Below are positions 11,331 to 23,614 of a DNA stretch of 64,000 bases, one piece after another. Position 1 is the first letter of the stretch; each line of letters opens with the position of its first letter. The position numbers and the translations under genes were made by a program. Under the pieces are notes generated by a model. That model made no database searches and was not told where the DNA came from. It saw only the letters and a program-made list of their open reading frames with translations. The stretch is taken from assembly GCA_026182355.1 (NCBI GenBank), contig JAPFBL010000035.1, forward strand, positions 3,951,501 to 4,015,500. Reading direction: 5' to 3'. The DNA comes from Hermatobates lingyangjiaoensis (lineage: Eukaryota > Arthropoda > Insecta > Hemiptera > Hermatobatidae).

Positions 11331-11949
11331 TCTAGAACATCACTATAGGTAAAATCAAATGAATCTCCTAGTGTGTTTTACTTGAACCTAACAACGAGCA
11401 TGGTTACAACGTTGTTACTGTAACATTCACAATGAGTTTTATATTGTTGGGTTAGCTCATCTATTCAGTATGTTGGTTTCGACTTCCTCATTTCCCCAGG
11501 TAATGACAAAAGCAGATGGCTTCCTTTCCCAGAGTGTGCTTGCACCGTCACTCTCTTCGCTAATGCATATCCCTACATAACCGCCACTCAGCTGATTACT
11601 TAGCCTTCATGACAAAGGCTGGAATCAATTACTTCAAATGAAAGTTGACTCAGTACCAGAACACCATCAGATATCGTTAACAGGGCACTCAATTTTTGCT
11701 AGATATTAAGTTTGTGAGATTTATAGCCAATATGTGATAAAAAATGTGATTTTTAAAATATAATTTATATATTTAAGTTTTATAAAATATTATAAACACT
11801 GAAATTATTTACTTATTGGTGAACTATGACATTAGGAAAAAAAACAATGGAAAAATAAAATAAATAGTATACTTCTCGCAACTCTGTAAGAAAAGGGTTA
11901 ATGGTTTTTGAGATTTTTTCTCGCATGTTGATGAGTTTTTTCTTCGTAG

Positions 11950-12216
11950 AGGGCTGAGGCACTGAGAAAGTCAGCTCTCCAAAGCTGATCCCTCGAGGGA
12001 ATGTTACATCTCTCATTGATTCTACATTGGGAGTCCTATTTTTCACCTAACTCAAGTATATTTAGAGTTGAGATAACGACTACCTTACATTGCATACTCA
12101 GGGCCGACGATTTCCGCCATCTCCCGCGTGAAGAAATCGATGGCCACAGTGGGTGTTGAACCCCGGACTTACCAGTTCAGAGGCAAACACGTGGCCATTG
12201 AGCTAACCTGGCCCCC
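11950..12216 (-). repeat. tRNA-derived SINE, near full length
   Basis: Minus strand: GGGGCCAGGTTAGCTCAATGG (box A), then a degraded box B (GGGGTTCAACACC), the SINE body ending ACTTGAGTTAGGTGAAAAA, TAGGACTCCCAATGTAGAATC, and a tail with the CCCTCGAGGGA variant. The head is clear, so RNA polymerase III ancestry is well supported. Confidence 0.85.
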
Positions 12217-12799
12217 TATGTATCAGTTACTGGTCAGAATTTTCCTGGCTATAAAAATAGAGCAAGTTGAGTACTAATACTAAGATATTTCGTATAAAAA
12301 GTTCTTTTAAGACCTTGAGATTGCATAGCAAAGAAGAGCGTGTCAAGGTTTAACACAGTCCTTTAACATGAAACATTTAGTGTTTCATGTTTCTTATGAT
12401 AAAAGTTCCTCATGGTTTTTATTTGAAAAATGAACTATAGCACATCATTAGAGAGCTCGTGCAGGCTGCCTGGAGCTCAAATGAAGATCAAATTACAAGC
12501 AAACAGAGAATAGAGTAGTTCAACTCATGCCACCCTTATCTGCCATTTGCATCTATTATCTATGCAACTGTTACACTGTTTTGTCTACAGTCTATGGCAC
12601 ATGAATATTATCGCTGATGGCACTACGTTATTAAGTAATCATGAATTCTTTAACAATTTATATCTAGATCCAGTAACTACTTAAATGTTAACCAAAGACG
12701 CCTTTTCTAATGACTGTTTAATGTTTGATACATTGGATTAATCTTCTTAACAAACTTTTTTTATTTGTTTGTTTGTTTTCCAACGCTCTCACTTACAGG

Positions 12800-13103
12800 A
12801 CTTAATAGGGACGGAAATTATTGCTCATTTATTATTTGGCACCCATTTCTGTTATCAGCAACAATAACCTGTTGGTTCTACATTAGCAGTCCTAGATTTA
12901 GCCTAACTAAATTGTATGTAGAGTAGGCGTCTTTAACAAATACCTGACATTCTACAGGCTAGAGAACGACGGCTTAACATGTCTGAGAAATGACGTGTTC
13001 GCATTTCTTCAGGTCGTGAATAAATCGAACGGCAGAGTGGGTATTGAACCCTAGATCTAACAGTCCAGCAGCGAGAATGATGCCAATGAGCTATCTTGGT
13101 CCC
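12800..13103 (-). repeat. tRNA-derived SINE, diverged
   Basis: Minus strand: GGGACCAAGATAGCTCATTGG head, AGGGTTCAATACCCAC, body with CTGTAGAATGTCAGGTATTTG, then the tail block GGTGCCAAATAATAAATGAGC. The same tail is seen at 49,311-49,400. Substitutions are numerous, so this is an old copy. Confidence 0.8.
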
Positions 13104-13498
13104 TTTCAAAATAAAACTTTAGACGTTTGGTGACAGTGCTCCATTACACGTTTAAAGACATTTTCTATTCAATGTTCATACGTTTGGCAGAAAATTTCCC
13201 TATTTGCATACTTTTATTATTTCTCTTAATGTACAACTTTTAATTTTATACAACACCAAAAAGTAATGAGGTGTGCTAAAATAAATTAACGTTTTATGTT
13301 CGTATACAATTTGAATGCAGGAATTCCATTGTTGGGATGTTCCTTCCTCTATCGAGTTCTTTGTATTATTATCAAATGATAAGAGTACTTGATTGAAATA
13401 TGCAGAATATACAATTCATATCTAATGCTAAAATTTACTTTTTGTTATGGCAAAATATTTTGATTTAGTGAAAAACTTTGGTGTTAGACAATACTAGG

Positions 13499-13790
13499 AT
13501 TCAGGTTAACCCAGTGACAAAGCGCTAGCCATGGGCTGGTAGATCATGGGCTCACTGTGACCCTCGATTTATTCACGTGAGAATTGAAGAAATCTGATCA
13601 CGTCGTCCCTCGGAGAGGACGTTAAGCCATCGGTCCTGAACCTGTACGATGTCAGGTACTCGTTGAAGATACATACTATTAATACATTTCAGTTATGCAA
13701 AATATAGGACTCTCAATGTAGAATGTTAATTGTGTGGTATCATAAAGAGCCAATGTTCGACCTTTATGTTTTCTGTTGTAAGACTGCCAT
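13499..13790 (+). repeat. tRNA-derived SINE
   Basis: Head GGATTCAGGTTAACCCAGTG, then CCTCGATTTATTCACGTGAG, GTCCCTCGGAGAGGACGTTAA, CTGTACGATGTCAGGTACTCG and AGGACTCTCAATGTAGAAT. The tail is GTGTGGTATCATAAAGAGCC, the second tail type, shared with 15,870. The body is well preserved. Confidence 0.85.
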
Positions 13791-14578
13791 ACAACCTTAC
13801 CTAATCTATACAATACTAGGTTGAACTAATAAATCTCTGTTCAATGATTCTAAAACAATAAATTACCATCATCTTATAACATGGTTTAATAATTGGTAAT
13901 TAATCATTAATGATTGAAGTTAAGAGATTGAAAGTTATTCAGTGAGATGTTCAAAAGAAACTTAGATTACAATTGTGTTAAAACGCTGTGGAATGTTTTA
14001 TTTGAAGAGCAAGCTTACGATGGCATGGCTAGACAGCCTTCAACTCACACATTATCTGCCTTAACTCAAACGTTTTTCGGTTAAACAGACTGACATCTTG
14101 TTAAAAGTATGAATGAAGGATTAAAAAGAAAAATTAAAACATCCCACAAACTAAAAAGCAGCCTGCACTATAGAACAGACGTTTGTCTTCATCTAAAGAA
14201 ACTATTTCCGGTAGATGCACTTTAGAAACCACTTTGCTTTTCCACTTACCTCAGCAAACCTAGCATGTAGCACTCCAATAAAGAGGCTAACTCCAGAAAT
14301 AACGTTTATACCTTACAAAATATACTGGTGCTTATTTAGCCTTATAAGAATAATTACTTTAACCTATTCTATTAATTCCTATTTGAAATTATTTTACCTG
14401 GAAAGTAAAAGAACTATTTTTTCTTCTCAAGTAATCCCCTTATACAAAGTCCCTGTACTTTTATGAATGGAATATTTATACATCCTTCTTAAAAAATCTC
14501 AATTATCCAAGTGATGGAATAGTTTTGCTAAAAAAGTCTCAATACGATGATAACAATTAATATATATATATTATTATA

Positions 14579-15049
14579 TTGAATAATCAATACCAACAAG
14601 ATGAAACAGCACTTAAGAAGATTATTAAGAACAATGTCAAAACCACAGATCCTAATGACAAAATAAAATTAAGAATATATTACAAAAATAGAAAAACTCA
14701 AGACCTCATATTAAGAAACCGTCATGGAAAAGCTGTACCAGACTTGCAGAAGCGTCACTTAATATATAAATATACATGCAATACAGGGGACTGCGCAACC
14801 CTGCCTCAAATTATTATATTGGCATGACAAATACTAAACTTTCAAGATGATTGAGCATGCATTTAGTGAATGGGGCCCCCAAGAACCATGCAAGAGAAGC
14901 CCATGGTATGGCTTTAACACGTAAGATCTTAGAAGAAGGAACAACTATTTTGCAGATAAACAGTGATAGTAATAGATTAAAAAAATTGAAGCACTCTATA
15001 TCAAAGATTTGAATCCTGTTCTAAATTCACAAATAAGTGATATGAATGT

Positions 15050-15050
<1 letters not shown>
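14579..15050 (+). pseudogene. Penelope-like element C-terminal GIY-YIG fragment, second lineage
   Basis: An open frame from 14,579 reads KIKLRIYYKNRKTQDLIL, a linker typical of PLEs, then HLIYKYTCNTGDC. A frameshift near 14,805 leads into YYIGMTNTKLSR, APKNHAREAHGMALTRKILEE and TTILQINSDSNRLK; a second shift near 14,990 leads into LYIKDLNPVLNSQISDMN. This is the GIY-YIG module (Y..C..C..YIG) plus the conserved tail. It is distinct in sequence from the element at 644. An AT microsatellite follows at 15,052. Confidence 0.85.
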
Positions 15051-15077
<27 letters not shown>

Positions 15078-15080
<3 letters not shown>

Positions 15081-15165
15081 TCAATAATCAAACCACAAAC
15101 GAAATGGGAAAACAAGAAAAGCGGTCTTTTTCAGAGTCAAAAACCTAACTTATTTTTATTACATA
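15078..15165 (-). repeat. PLE pLTR half unit (family N)
   Basis: Single left arm of the foldback repeat described at 39,809: ATAATCAAACCACAAACGAAATGGG, AAAACAAG, then AGCGGTCTTTTTCAGAGTC and AAAAACC. The Watson-type partner arm is missing. Confidence 0.7.
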
Positions 15166-15354
15166 TCATATGGTGTCTGAATATGTATATATTAAAAAGT
15201 CTTAACAAAGTAGCACGGAGGTAGAAACAGATATAATGCACTTCTATATTTGAATGATCATCTGTTGGAACGTATAATTAAATTGCTAAATATATATAAT
15301 TATTATCATCCTATTTAATGAATAGAAAATAATTTTCTCGAAGAAAACTAAACA

Positions 15355-15500
15355 AGTACACACTATCGATTTGAACTCACAAAATCTGAGCTTTTTGGTT
15401 TAACCGTCATCAGGGGGAAGAGAAGAGGGACAGGCTGAACGACGATGGATCGATAGTGGAACAAAGAAGGTAGATGTACAAGGTATAATTTTAACTTGAA
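15355..15500 (-). repeat. PLE pLTR (family H) with hammerhead-like module
   Basis: Minus strand contains CTGATGA-C-GGTTAAACC-AAAA at 15,391-15,413, a 4-bp stem in the same layout as the other pLTRs, followed by GCTCAGATTTTGTGAGTTC. No coding sequence of this family was identified here. Confidence 0.5.
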
Positions 15501-15654
15501 GAAGTGAGGTGGGAATGAATAGAAGTAAATAAAAGAGAATAAAATGAATGGTTAAAAATTAAAATTTAGACAAGTAGAAATTGGGGTTGTAATATATGAA
15601 AACATAAAAAAAGATAGAAGGGAACAAAATGGAAAATTAAAGTTTTTCGGGATT

Positions 15655-15920
15655 ACCTCTGGACTGGTAGGTCCGGGGTTCAATACCCGTTCTGGCTCTC
15701 ATATTACTCACGTTGGAGATAAATATATCCGAGCACCTCATTCCTCAGAGTGAACGTTAAGCCGTTGGTATCGAGCCTGTATGATATCAGGTAGTTTTAC
15801 CCCCTCATACTCTGGAAAAAGTTGATTTATACAAAATGTAGGTCTCCCAATGAATAATGTTCATTGTGTGGTATCACTAAGGGCCATTGTTTGGCTTCTG
15901 TGTTCTCTGCTAGGAATGCT
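15655..15920 (+). repeat. tRNA-derived SINE, head partly lost
   Basis: Starts within the head (TGGACTGGTAGGTCCGGGGTTC), keeps a box-B-like GGGGTTCAATACC, the body up to AATGTAGGTCTCCCAATG, and the tail GTGTGGTATCACTAAGGGCC, matching the copy at 13,499. Confidence 0.8.
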
Positions 15921-15929
15921 ATGTGTATT

Positions 15930-17820
15930 GAACCTAACCTATGTTGTATCTTTTAATCAGGTTGTTTGATCTTTAATTTTTATTCAGTTTAGTGGTCATT
16001 TTTTACTATTTTCATTTACTTCTTAATATATAACCTTAATAATCCTCTTTTCAGAACTCTCAGCATTTTGTGGCCTCTCAGTTCCCTCCCTTCTAACGTC
16101 AATCAGGTTGAAATATGAGTGTAAGTGTGCAGAAATATGTGCTTATGTAGTATATATTTGAGAAAAGTTATTACCATATTGTTATTAAAAAAGAATAGAA
16201 TAAACGAGAGTGTAACGGTTTGCATTAAAAACAGGAACTAGGATTGTTGGTGTTAATAGTTAGTAATAAAAGGAGAGTTGTAAGAGTAAGGCAGTGTTGT
16301 GAATGGAAGACAACTCTTACGTGAGGGTTACATCGGCTGAGTTCAGAATGATGCAAGAGAGCGATGTAACTATCCCGGCTAAACTTGCACCTCTTGAGAG
16401 ACCCATCATTATAGACCACCTTCAGAAACCACCAGCATCTCTGTTAATTCATTGTTACCTAACTCAAGCGGGACCGAACACAGTCAAATAATCGCATCTG
16501 CACGTCTCAACAACATGATACATATCATATAGTATTGTTTATTCGAAACAATATAGGAACTATAATAATTGTTGGTGGATAATTAAAGATAGCCACATCA
16601 CAATGGTAGCAATTACAGTTATTTCAGAATGTATGTAATTAATAACGAATACAAATAAAAATAATATATGTAATCTACAAAATTAAATTATTTCAGAAAA
16701 TGATAGTAGAATATCTATAGAAAAAAATCTGGAGTGGCCTACACTCAACTTTACTTCTTTGGTATATAATACCACTGGTCAGAGTGCATGTCATTCCATA
16801 AACAATCATTCTAAAAAATGGGAAGATTCCAAGGAATTGATATTTCTCTGTCTGATGTTGAAAGAAACTTAATAAAAAGTGCCCTAATTAAGTATCATTT
16901 TGAAAAACTAATCAATATAAGTTAGGGGCTATAAATTAGATGAATTCTTAATTCAAAGGATAGTGAAGCAAGTTGGAACTGGGGGTGATCTTGGAAATCT
17001 ACCCGCCGATTGTTAATTCAAATAATATAGTTTAATAATTCTTTTTCTTCTCTTTTAATTATTATTGAATTATAATTCTATTTCTTACTGTTGGATATGC
17101 TTTGTTTAATTTTATAGTATATTTTTTCATATCAAGCTATTGTATATGTCATTTTCAGTTTCCAGCTGTTTTGTTACCTTCCTTCTCAATTACTTTTATA
17201 TTAGCTTCTCAGTTATTACATTTTTTGCTCTCTGATGACATACATTGAAAGGCTTCAGAGCATTTTTTCTATTGTTTTCTTATTTCAATTGTGGTTTAAA
17301 CTTCATATATACTTGAATATAGTTAAGGTGACACGAAAGGACAGGAATAAAACAAAAGAATAACCATACAATAGAAGTCTGTCTCTAACTGACTAAAAAC
17401 TAGCAACTTAACTAACTAACCAACCTACCTAATGGACCGTACACTGACTGGCTCTGGTTTCTTGCTGTGACTGTCACAGCGCCATCCATTTGGCTACTCT
17501 CTCTTTACTCTACTGGATCGGGTTGAAACCAAAAATTAGAAATTGTAAGTTTGGGTTTACCACCATCGTTCTGTTGTAGAGCTGTGTCATCTCTCTTCTT
17601 CTCTTCCTAATGACTGTTAAGCCAAAAGTCTCTGATAAACGGGTCTTTAAACCTTTCTACACCTGTGCGGTTGGTCTCCACTGTTTTCATCTTTATGATA
17701 GTTAAAACCAAAATTAGAGACTATAACTGTATTTCTTTTATTTATATAAGTATTTTTGTTTGTATTGAACTTTATTTGTCCGTTTAGGGTGTTTTTTATC
17801 GTTAATATATATATATATAT
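15930..17820. other. no gene recognised
   Basis: Contains a copy of the GAAAAAAATCTGGAGTGGCC motif at 16,722-16,760. A GC-richer stretch at 17,430-17,720 has two similar segments (GAAACCAAAAATTAGAAATTG and AAAACCAAAATTAGAGACTA) and may be a decayed pLTR. Short ORFs at 16,225-16,490 are unsupported. Confidence 0.35.
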
Positions 17821-17824
17821 ATAT

Positions 17825-17990
17825 AAAAACTGTATTCACAAAAAGAACACAGAAAAAAGGGATAACAGAGACTCTTATCTATATTTTGCCAACGTTGTCA
17901 TCAGATAAAAACATAAAGAAGTAAGTCGCTCTGAAGTCATGTAACAACTCTTATATATGTATATATACTGCAAAGGGACTAATATGAAAA
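17825..17990 (-). repeat. PLE pLTR (family E), degraded
   Basis: Minus strand reads CTGATGA-C-AACGTTGGCAAAAT (17,892-17,904) and then ATAGATAAGAGTCTCTG, the same layout as the pLTRs at 34,130-34,200 and 31,270-31,320. (AT)n tracts lie on both sides. Confidence 0.5.
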
Positions 17991-18071
17991 CTGGAAAATC
18001 TTTCTAAAAAATTAACAAAAGTGGACATAGGGGAGAAATTCATAAATAAATAAATAAATATATATATATAT

Positions 18072-18285
18072 AAACCAGATTTCCCAAAAAACACGTGAAA
18101 TAACAATTAAGGTCCAAACCACAATAAGAAATGAGAAAAACCATTAAGATCATTCAACTGTAACAAGCGGTCTTCGCTTGTTAGTCGAGAAGAGCGATTT
18201 GACTCTGACGAAGACCGCTTGTTACGGTTGAAAGATCTTAGTCTGTTTTCTCATTTCTTACAGTGATTTAGACTTTGTTTGTGTA
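18072..18285. repeat. foldback pLTR unit (family N)
   Basis: Left arm: ACGTGAAATAACAATTAAGG..., AAACCACAATAAGAAATGAG, and the antisense hammerhead-like module ending ACAAGCGGTCTTCG. The right arm mirrors it: CTCTGACGAAGACCGCTTG, TTACGGTTGAAAGATCTTAG, then TTTCTCATTTCTTACAGTG. The junction has been rearranged. It is preceded by (AT)n at 18,059-18,072. Confidence 0.85.
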
Positions 18286-18404
18286 CATCGATTAAAATAA
18301 AAGTGACAAGAACAAAACTTATTTAAATATTCCGATCTCATAATTCTGGGAGGAAAAGAAAAGTACTTATTGACTGGTGTAAACAGTAATATATATATAT
18401 ATAT

Positions 18405-19265
18405 ATCAATCCACAATAAGAAAATGGGAAAAAAAGACTAAGATCTTTCAACCGTAACAAGCGGTCTTCGTCAGAGTTAAAAACCCAACTGAAACATTAG
18501 ATGCAGAGAACATCTGGTGATGGGTTGAGAAGAGTAGGAGGGAAGAGTGGTATTTGAAAAGGATGAAAGTGCAGGAAAGGATAATATTCAGAAAGGGATG
18601 TGTGTGGAAACAAAGGAGTACAGTAAGGAAGAGTAAAAAACTATCCGCTAGCTGTCAACCCCCTTTGAAGAGGCTATTGCCCTCGTAACGAAAGTATCCA
18701 GTTTGAAGAGACCATTACTAATGTTTATAATATTTGATTTATTAAATTTAATTAGAGACGATTCAATAATTTTCTTAACAACATTGATTTTTCATAGGTA
18801 ATAAATCGAGCTCCTGTCCAATCAATATGATGATTTTCATTTTGTATATGCAAGAATAAGGCACCACTTTTTTCCTGTCTACTTACGTTGTATTGGTGTT
18901 GTTTTACGCGTGTCTTTAATGATTTACCAGTTTGACCAATATACATTTTATGGCAATTTTTGCACGGAATTTTATAAATACCACCGGAATCCAATTCGCT
19001 GAGAGAGTTTTTTATTAACTTATTACCCACGTTATTACGATTAGAAAACACTATATTAAAATCAAGTTGTTTGGCTTACATTGGTAGGGTGTCCAATGAC
19101 TTGTGATTGGGTTATGTAAAGGGATTTTGGGTTTTTGACTCTGACAAAGACCGCTTGTTACGTTTGTTACGGTTGAAAGATCTTAGTCTTGTTTTCCCAC
19201 TATCTTATTGTGGTTTGATCATTGATTGTTATTTCACGTGTTTATGTGAAATCTTTATATATATA
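18405..19265 (-). mobile_element. short PLE with inverted pLTRs at both ends
   Basis: Read on the minus strand: an inverted pLTR (19,265-19,105), a truncated PLE ORF holding only the GIY-YIG domain (about 19,080-18,648), a 3' UTR from GCTAGCGGATAG, and a second pLTR ending at 18,405. Both ends abut (AT)n. The same 3' UTR plus pLTR recurs without the ORF at 36,075-36,362 on the plus strand. This is the most complete family-N element in the window. It has lost its RT. Confidence 0.8.
18648..19080 (-). pseudogene. PLE GIY-YIG endonuclease domain (family N)
   Basis: The 99-residue open part (19,051-18,752) carries GGIYKIPCKNCHKMYIGQTG, then SLKTRVKQHQ and ENHHIDWTGARF. This is a GIY-YIG fold with the PLE Cys pair between the two Tyr motifs. 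A 1-nt frameshift near 18,775 leads to IIESSLIKFNKSNIINISNG, which continues to a TAG at 18,648. No RT domain precedes it; upstream sequence passes into the inverted pLTR. Confidence 0.85.
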
Positions 19266-19279
19266 TATATAATAGAAAA

Positions 19280-20560
19280 GAAAAAAATCGAATGAGAGTG
19301 TGTAAAACGTGAACTGTGGTGTAAGGTATGCATAAATGTGTGTGTCAGGTATCTGATAATATGTAAAGGGATAATATTATTGGACAGAAATCAATGGCTT
19401 TTAACAAAAAACACAGAATTAGAGTCATGTGATTGTACAGCATTTTGAGAGAGAAGATATACTTATTGTCGTGTCAGGTTTACATTAATCTTACTTTATT
19501 GATAGCAACTAAATAAGTAGTTATTATCCCTGCTTCCCCTGAATTAGAGTCCGCTATACTATTATGTTACAATACGGAAAGGACTATTGCATGAATGGTT
19601 TAAGTTATGGAAATGAAATGTAAAACTGATTTATCCCTTACCTTACAATCACTACAAACCTGTACATTATTCCTTATAATTAAACGAGAAACCTTTGATT
19701 ATGACTATTTTATCCTTTAACAGTTAACAATAGACATTCAGATCAGATAACTTTTTAAGGAAATTTTCCGTTATCCATCGGTAATATTTTCGACATATTT
19801 AAAAAAAAAAATTTTAATTTACTTTTAGTACTATATAATGAAGAAAAAAATTCTGGATAATATGTATTACATATTTTAATGTTCTGGATAAATTTGCATT
19901 TTTTTTTTTAACTCTGGTTGAATAGAGAAGTTTAGTTAGGCGTGTCCGTGAGCGTTAAAAATGGCTATTAAAAATTTATTAATATAAATAAATAATACAA
20001 AATATTGTATCATTTTCTTATGATTTATATATTTATATATAAATAAGCTTATATATATGTAAAGCTTATATATACATATATATACTTGATTCACAGTGGC
20101 ACATAAATCTTTTTCTGATTTTACGATTGGCTATCGGGATTACTAAATTATATGAATTATAATTTATTTCTATGTATTACAGTTGACAGTATAGCTCTAA
20201 ATGAAGATATGAATTACTCTGAAGTCATCATTGTAAGTGTATTCCATCTTATAGAATATTTACTTATAGTCTTATTGATGAGAATATAATTGTTTATTAT
20301 TCTTTGATAGATGTCGGTATAACTACAGGTATACCTCAACCAACGTCGTTAATTGGGACCAGAAGAGGCAACATACGCGAAAAAAGACTTAAGTCGAATC
20401 AGCTGGTCTCTAGGCTAGCCTAGTCTAAACTGAAAAAAAAAAACTTTTCTATTTTTGTATAATAATTTATTCATGAATGCAAGTTTCAAAAATAATAAAG
20501 CTAATAAGAATCTATTGTAAGCTTACAAACAAATAAATGGTACTTTTATACGGTGTGGTA
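19280..20560. other. no recognisable feature
   Basis: AT-rich, with AT-dinucleotide clusters near 20,000-20,080. No gene, RNA or known repeat seen. A copy of GAAAAAAATCTGGAGTG lies just beyond, at 20,563-20,600. Confidence 0.5.
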
Positions 20561-20639
20561 AAGAAAAAAATCTGGAGTGACATGTACTCAACCTTACTAT
20601 AAGTAAAAATTGTATCAAACTGGTTAGCAAATTAGAAAA

Positions 20640-20983
20640 GTCTCCTTTTAACCTCAATTCTTACCCAATTCACAATCTCTCCTCCTGTATTTCCACTGAT
20701 TGTGTTTACCTATTGAAATGCACCCATCGTGATGATTGTCACGTTGGTTCTGCATCGTAGAAGCTGAACCTTCTGATGAATAACCACAGGCTTTCGGTTG
20801 GCAAACGCAGCAGCCTCCCTGTCGCCACTCACACCAATTTCCAACATCTCAGATTCATTCACAGGCCAAGTACTTAACCAAATCCCCAGTGATAACAGAC
20901 AAGTTACTCTAAAATTATCTGAGCAAGCCAACATTTGGCTCCTATGCGCACTTTCTAAACCTGCCTTGAATTTAAACCGTTAG
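20640..20983 (+). pseudogene. Penelope-like element GIY-YIG C-terminus, third lineage
   Basis: Frame-shifted coding remains: a DCVYLLKCTH stretch at about 20,700, then LNLLMNNHRLSVGKRSSLPV, then VLNQIPSDNRQVTLKLSEQA and NIWLLCALSKPALNLNR with a stop at 20,981-20,983. This parallels the last 100 residues of the protein at 644 but is clearly diverged. The 5' part is absent. Confidence 0.85.
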
Positions 20984-21400
20984 TTTTTTTTCTGTTTTTT
21001 TGCTTTATTACTTATATATCATTTTTAATTTTATTTAATTTTAGAAATAATATTTTTTATTATTATATTGTCATACAATTTTTTAATTCTTTATATTTAA
21101 TTTGATAATATTGTTTATATGTTTCCTTATATTTTATATATCTTATATTTTCTGTTTTCTTCCCATTTATTCCTCTTTAAATTTCTGTCGTTCTCAACAC
21201 CTTAGTTTACTTTTTTTCTCTCCTTTGAGCAACACTGCATTCGCCCTCTTACCAGAGAGTTCTTCAGTTGACTGTCGTCTCTCCATCAGTTCAGTTCGTC
21301 CTAAGGATGACCGCCATAATGGTCAAAACATTGAAATGAGAGTCCTTTGTTACGTTTCCTTCTATGTGTTTCAGTTTATTTTAAGTGCATATATATATAT
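20984..21400 (+). repeat. 3' UTR and pLTR of the third-lineage PLE
   Basis: A T-rich tract leads to a GC-richer end. CTAAGGA-T-GACC-GCCATAAT-GGTC-AAAA at 21,301-21,328 is a diverged hammerhead-like module with an intact 4-bp stem. (AT)n follows at about 21,391. Confidence 0.65.
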
Positions 21401-21419
21401 ACATAATTGGAAATACCAT

Positions 21420-21639
21420 CCAAACTGGACACAATAAGAGTTCAAAATTCAAGAAGAACAGAATAAAGCAACACAGTTACAAAATTACATTTTAGGTTGC
21501 TGGGTCAATTACTTGCCGTTGCGTCTACAACGTGCTTGGTCTCCCCTTCTCATTTCTCCTGAAGACTGACTCCCCGAAAATTTGAATTTGTAAGTGTGTT
21601 TCTTTATTTTGTTTGTTACTCTTCTTGAATTTTGAACTC

Positions 21640-21640
<1 letters not shown>
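21420..21640. repeat. foldback pLTR unit (another family)
   Basis: The left arm (GAGTTCAAAATTCAAGAAGAAC, AATAAAGCAACACAG) is inverted at 21,590-21,640 (TTTCTTTATTTTG, ACTCTTCTTGAATTTTGAAC). The middle contains CTGAAGA-C-TGACTCCCC-GAAA at 21,559-21,579, whose stem is weak. (AT)n follows at 21,641-21,690. Confidence 0.7.

Positions 21641-21690
<50 letters not shown>
21641..21690. repeat. (AT)n microsatellite
   Basis: About 25 AT units with a short CACAGATATACAG border, adjoining the foldback pLTR. Confidence 0.95.
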
Positions 21691-21696
<6 letters not shown>

Positions 21697-21699
21697 TAT

Positions 21700-23610
21700 A
21701 CAGAGTTTTCTGCGTACTGTGATATAAGGTTCCTGTAAATATGTATTGAGAAACAATATATCAGTAATTATCCAGTTCTGCATACTCAAATGAAATTGAA
21801 ATCAAAATTTTCAGTTGATGTAAAAAATTTTATACTTGGAAGCTATTAGACTAGAATAGTGAAAAATCTGGATATTTGTCAAAAAGATAGAAACTCTTCT
21901 ATAGGACGAAAAAGTGTATTCCACAAACTTCGATGTCACAAAAGTAATGGCATTCATAAGCGTAAGTAAATCTGCATACGATATTACGTTTTGTGGAATA
22001 GTGCAACACAGATTGATTAAAATATTTTGTTAGACAAACCCATAACACCATGAAAAGAATCAGCTATTATATGTTTGATTTGTTTTATTGATGGTGATTT
22101 TTTACATATATGAATTTCATTATTCTTACATCACATCTAAGTCATTTATTTTCAAATTTCTTCATTATTCCTCTAAACATCATATTCTTTCAATACCCTA
22201 AAAATTTAAAGTCAATGCAAATGTAAAGTAACCGATGTAAGTAAAGTTATACAAATACAAGTATAGTATTTAAGCTATTCCTCCAGGATCAATATTCAAT
22301 TTGTACAGCTTTATTTCTCTTTGCCATAATTGAAATATCATGATTTTCTTTTATAAATTGTTAATGTTTTGTTCAATTTTTTTGGTTAAATTTTCATAAT
22401 TTTATTTAATGGTTTAACGTCAAATAAACAGTTTACTGCAAATAGAAAATGTACTCTAACAGCTCTTTGCTGAAAGTAATTTTGGTAAAGATTATATTAA
22501 GTAGTTAATATGGAATTAACTAGAGAGAGAATCAAAATACACATAATTACTAAGTCTCTTATTTATGTTCTTGTTAACTATGAATAGAAACAACAAACTT
22601 AGCACCAATATTAGGATACTTTTCTGAAAATTTTAGTTTTTATGATTTGTACAAATCATTTCTCACGATTTTTATCAAAAGTTGGTTCTGTGTGTTTTTT
22701 TTCTTAGGTTGTTGAGAACAACCAAATACAAATACAAGTATAGTATTTAAGCTATTAGTCCAGGATTTTTTATCCTGTTATATTTTGAGGTCAAAATATT
22801 GAGCTTTTAACAGTCTCTAATTAAGTTGATATGTACATGAATGGAAAGCACGCAAAATATAGATAATAAACATTAATATGTCATCTTAAACTGATGGGCA
22901 GAAATCTATGCGTCTGCTTGATGAATAACAATGTAGTAGTATTTACCTTTATAACAGCGCACCTGGTGACGAAAGAAGAAAGCTTTCGAGGTTATTTATC
23001 CTCAGGTTATGTAATTCATTATTTTTTATTGAACACTTTCAATGATTGTTGAATTCATTTCAACGAAATTCAGTAGTTTTAAAGTGGTGCTTATTAGTAT
23101 TAGCTATTTTTAATCAGTTCAGAAATAATAATCCATACCATTTTTAAAGAATTTAAGTTATTTTATTGTCACGGAACATCCAGATGAACTCTAAGGTACT
23201 TGCCTTTGAATGTGATATATTCACTTTCAAATTTCTCTGCTTGTTGTTTGCATGTATTATTCCTTTTATTTTGCATATGTTGCATGAGCTTTAACATAAT
23301 TCTATGCTTATTAATATATTTATAATGTAAATTATTATATGAATATTATATTATTTATTTTATGATATTATTAGTATTACGTTGTATTATATTAATTAAT
23401 GCAAAATATGTGCATAAATTAATAATATTTTTATTAATAGTGAGATCATATCTTTGATTTTTTTAATCACAGTCGATAATTCTTTCTGATATAATCATTC
23501 ACTTAAAGTTAAATATACAAATGATTTTTCGAGACTGCTCAAATAGTTAGCTAGTTGTGATATTTATATTTCAATTACTTGGAAAACAAAAAGCTTTTAG
23601 ATTTCAAAAG
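21700..23610. other. no gene; a 40-bp direct repeat
   Basis: AT-rich. The only structure is a direct repeat of about 40 bases at 22,251-22,290 and 22,729-22,768 (AAATACAAGTATAGTATTTA then AGCTATT..TCCAGGAT). No ORF of interest. Confidence 0.5.
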
Positions 23611-23614
23611 CTAA

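Noticed and set aside
13499..13600. Possible functional tRNA genes
   Set aside because: The box A/B signals all lie in SINE heads with a conserved non-tRNA body behind them; no cloverleaf is intact.
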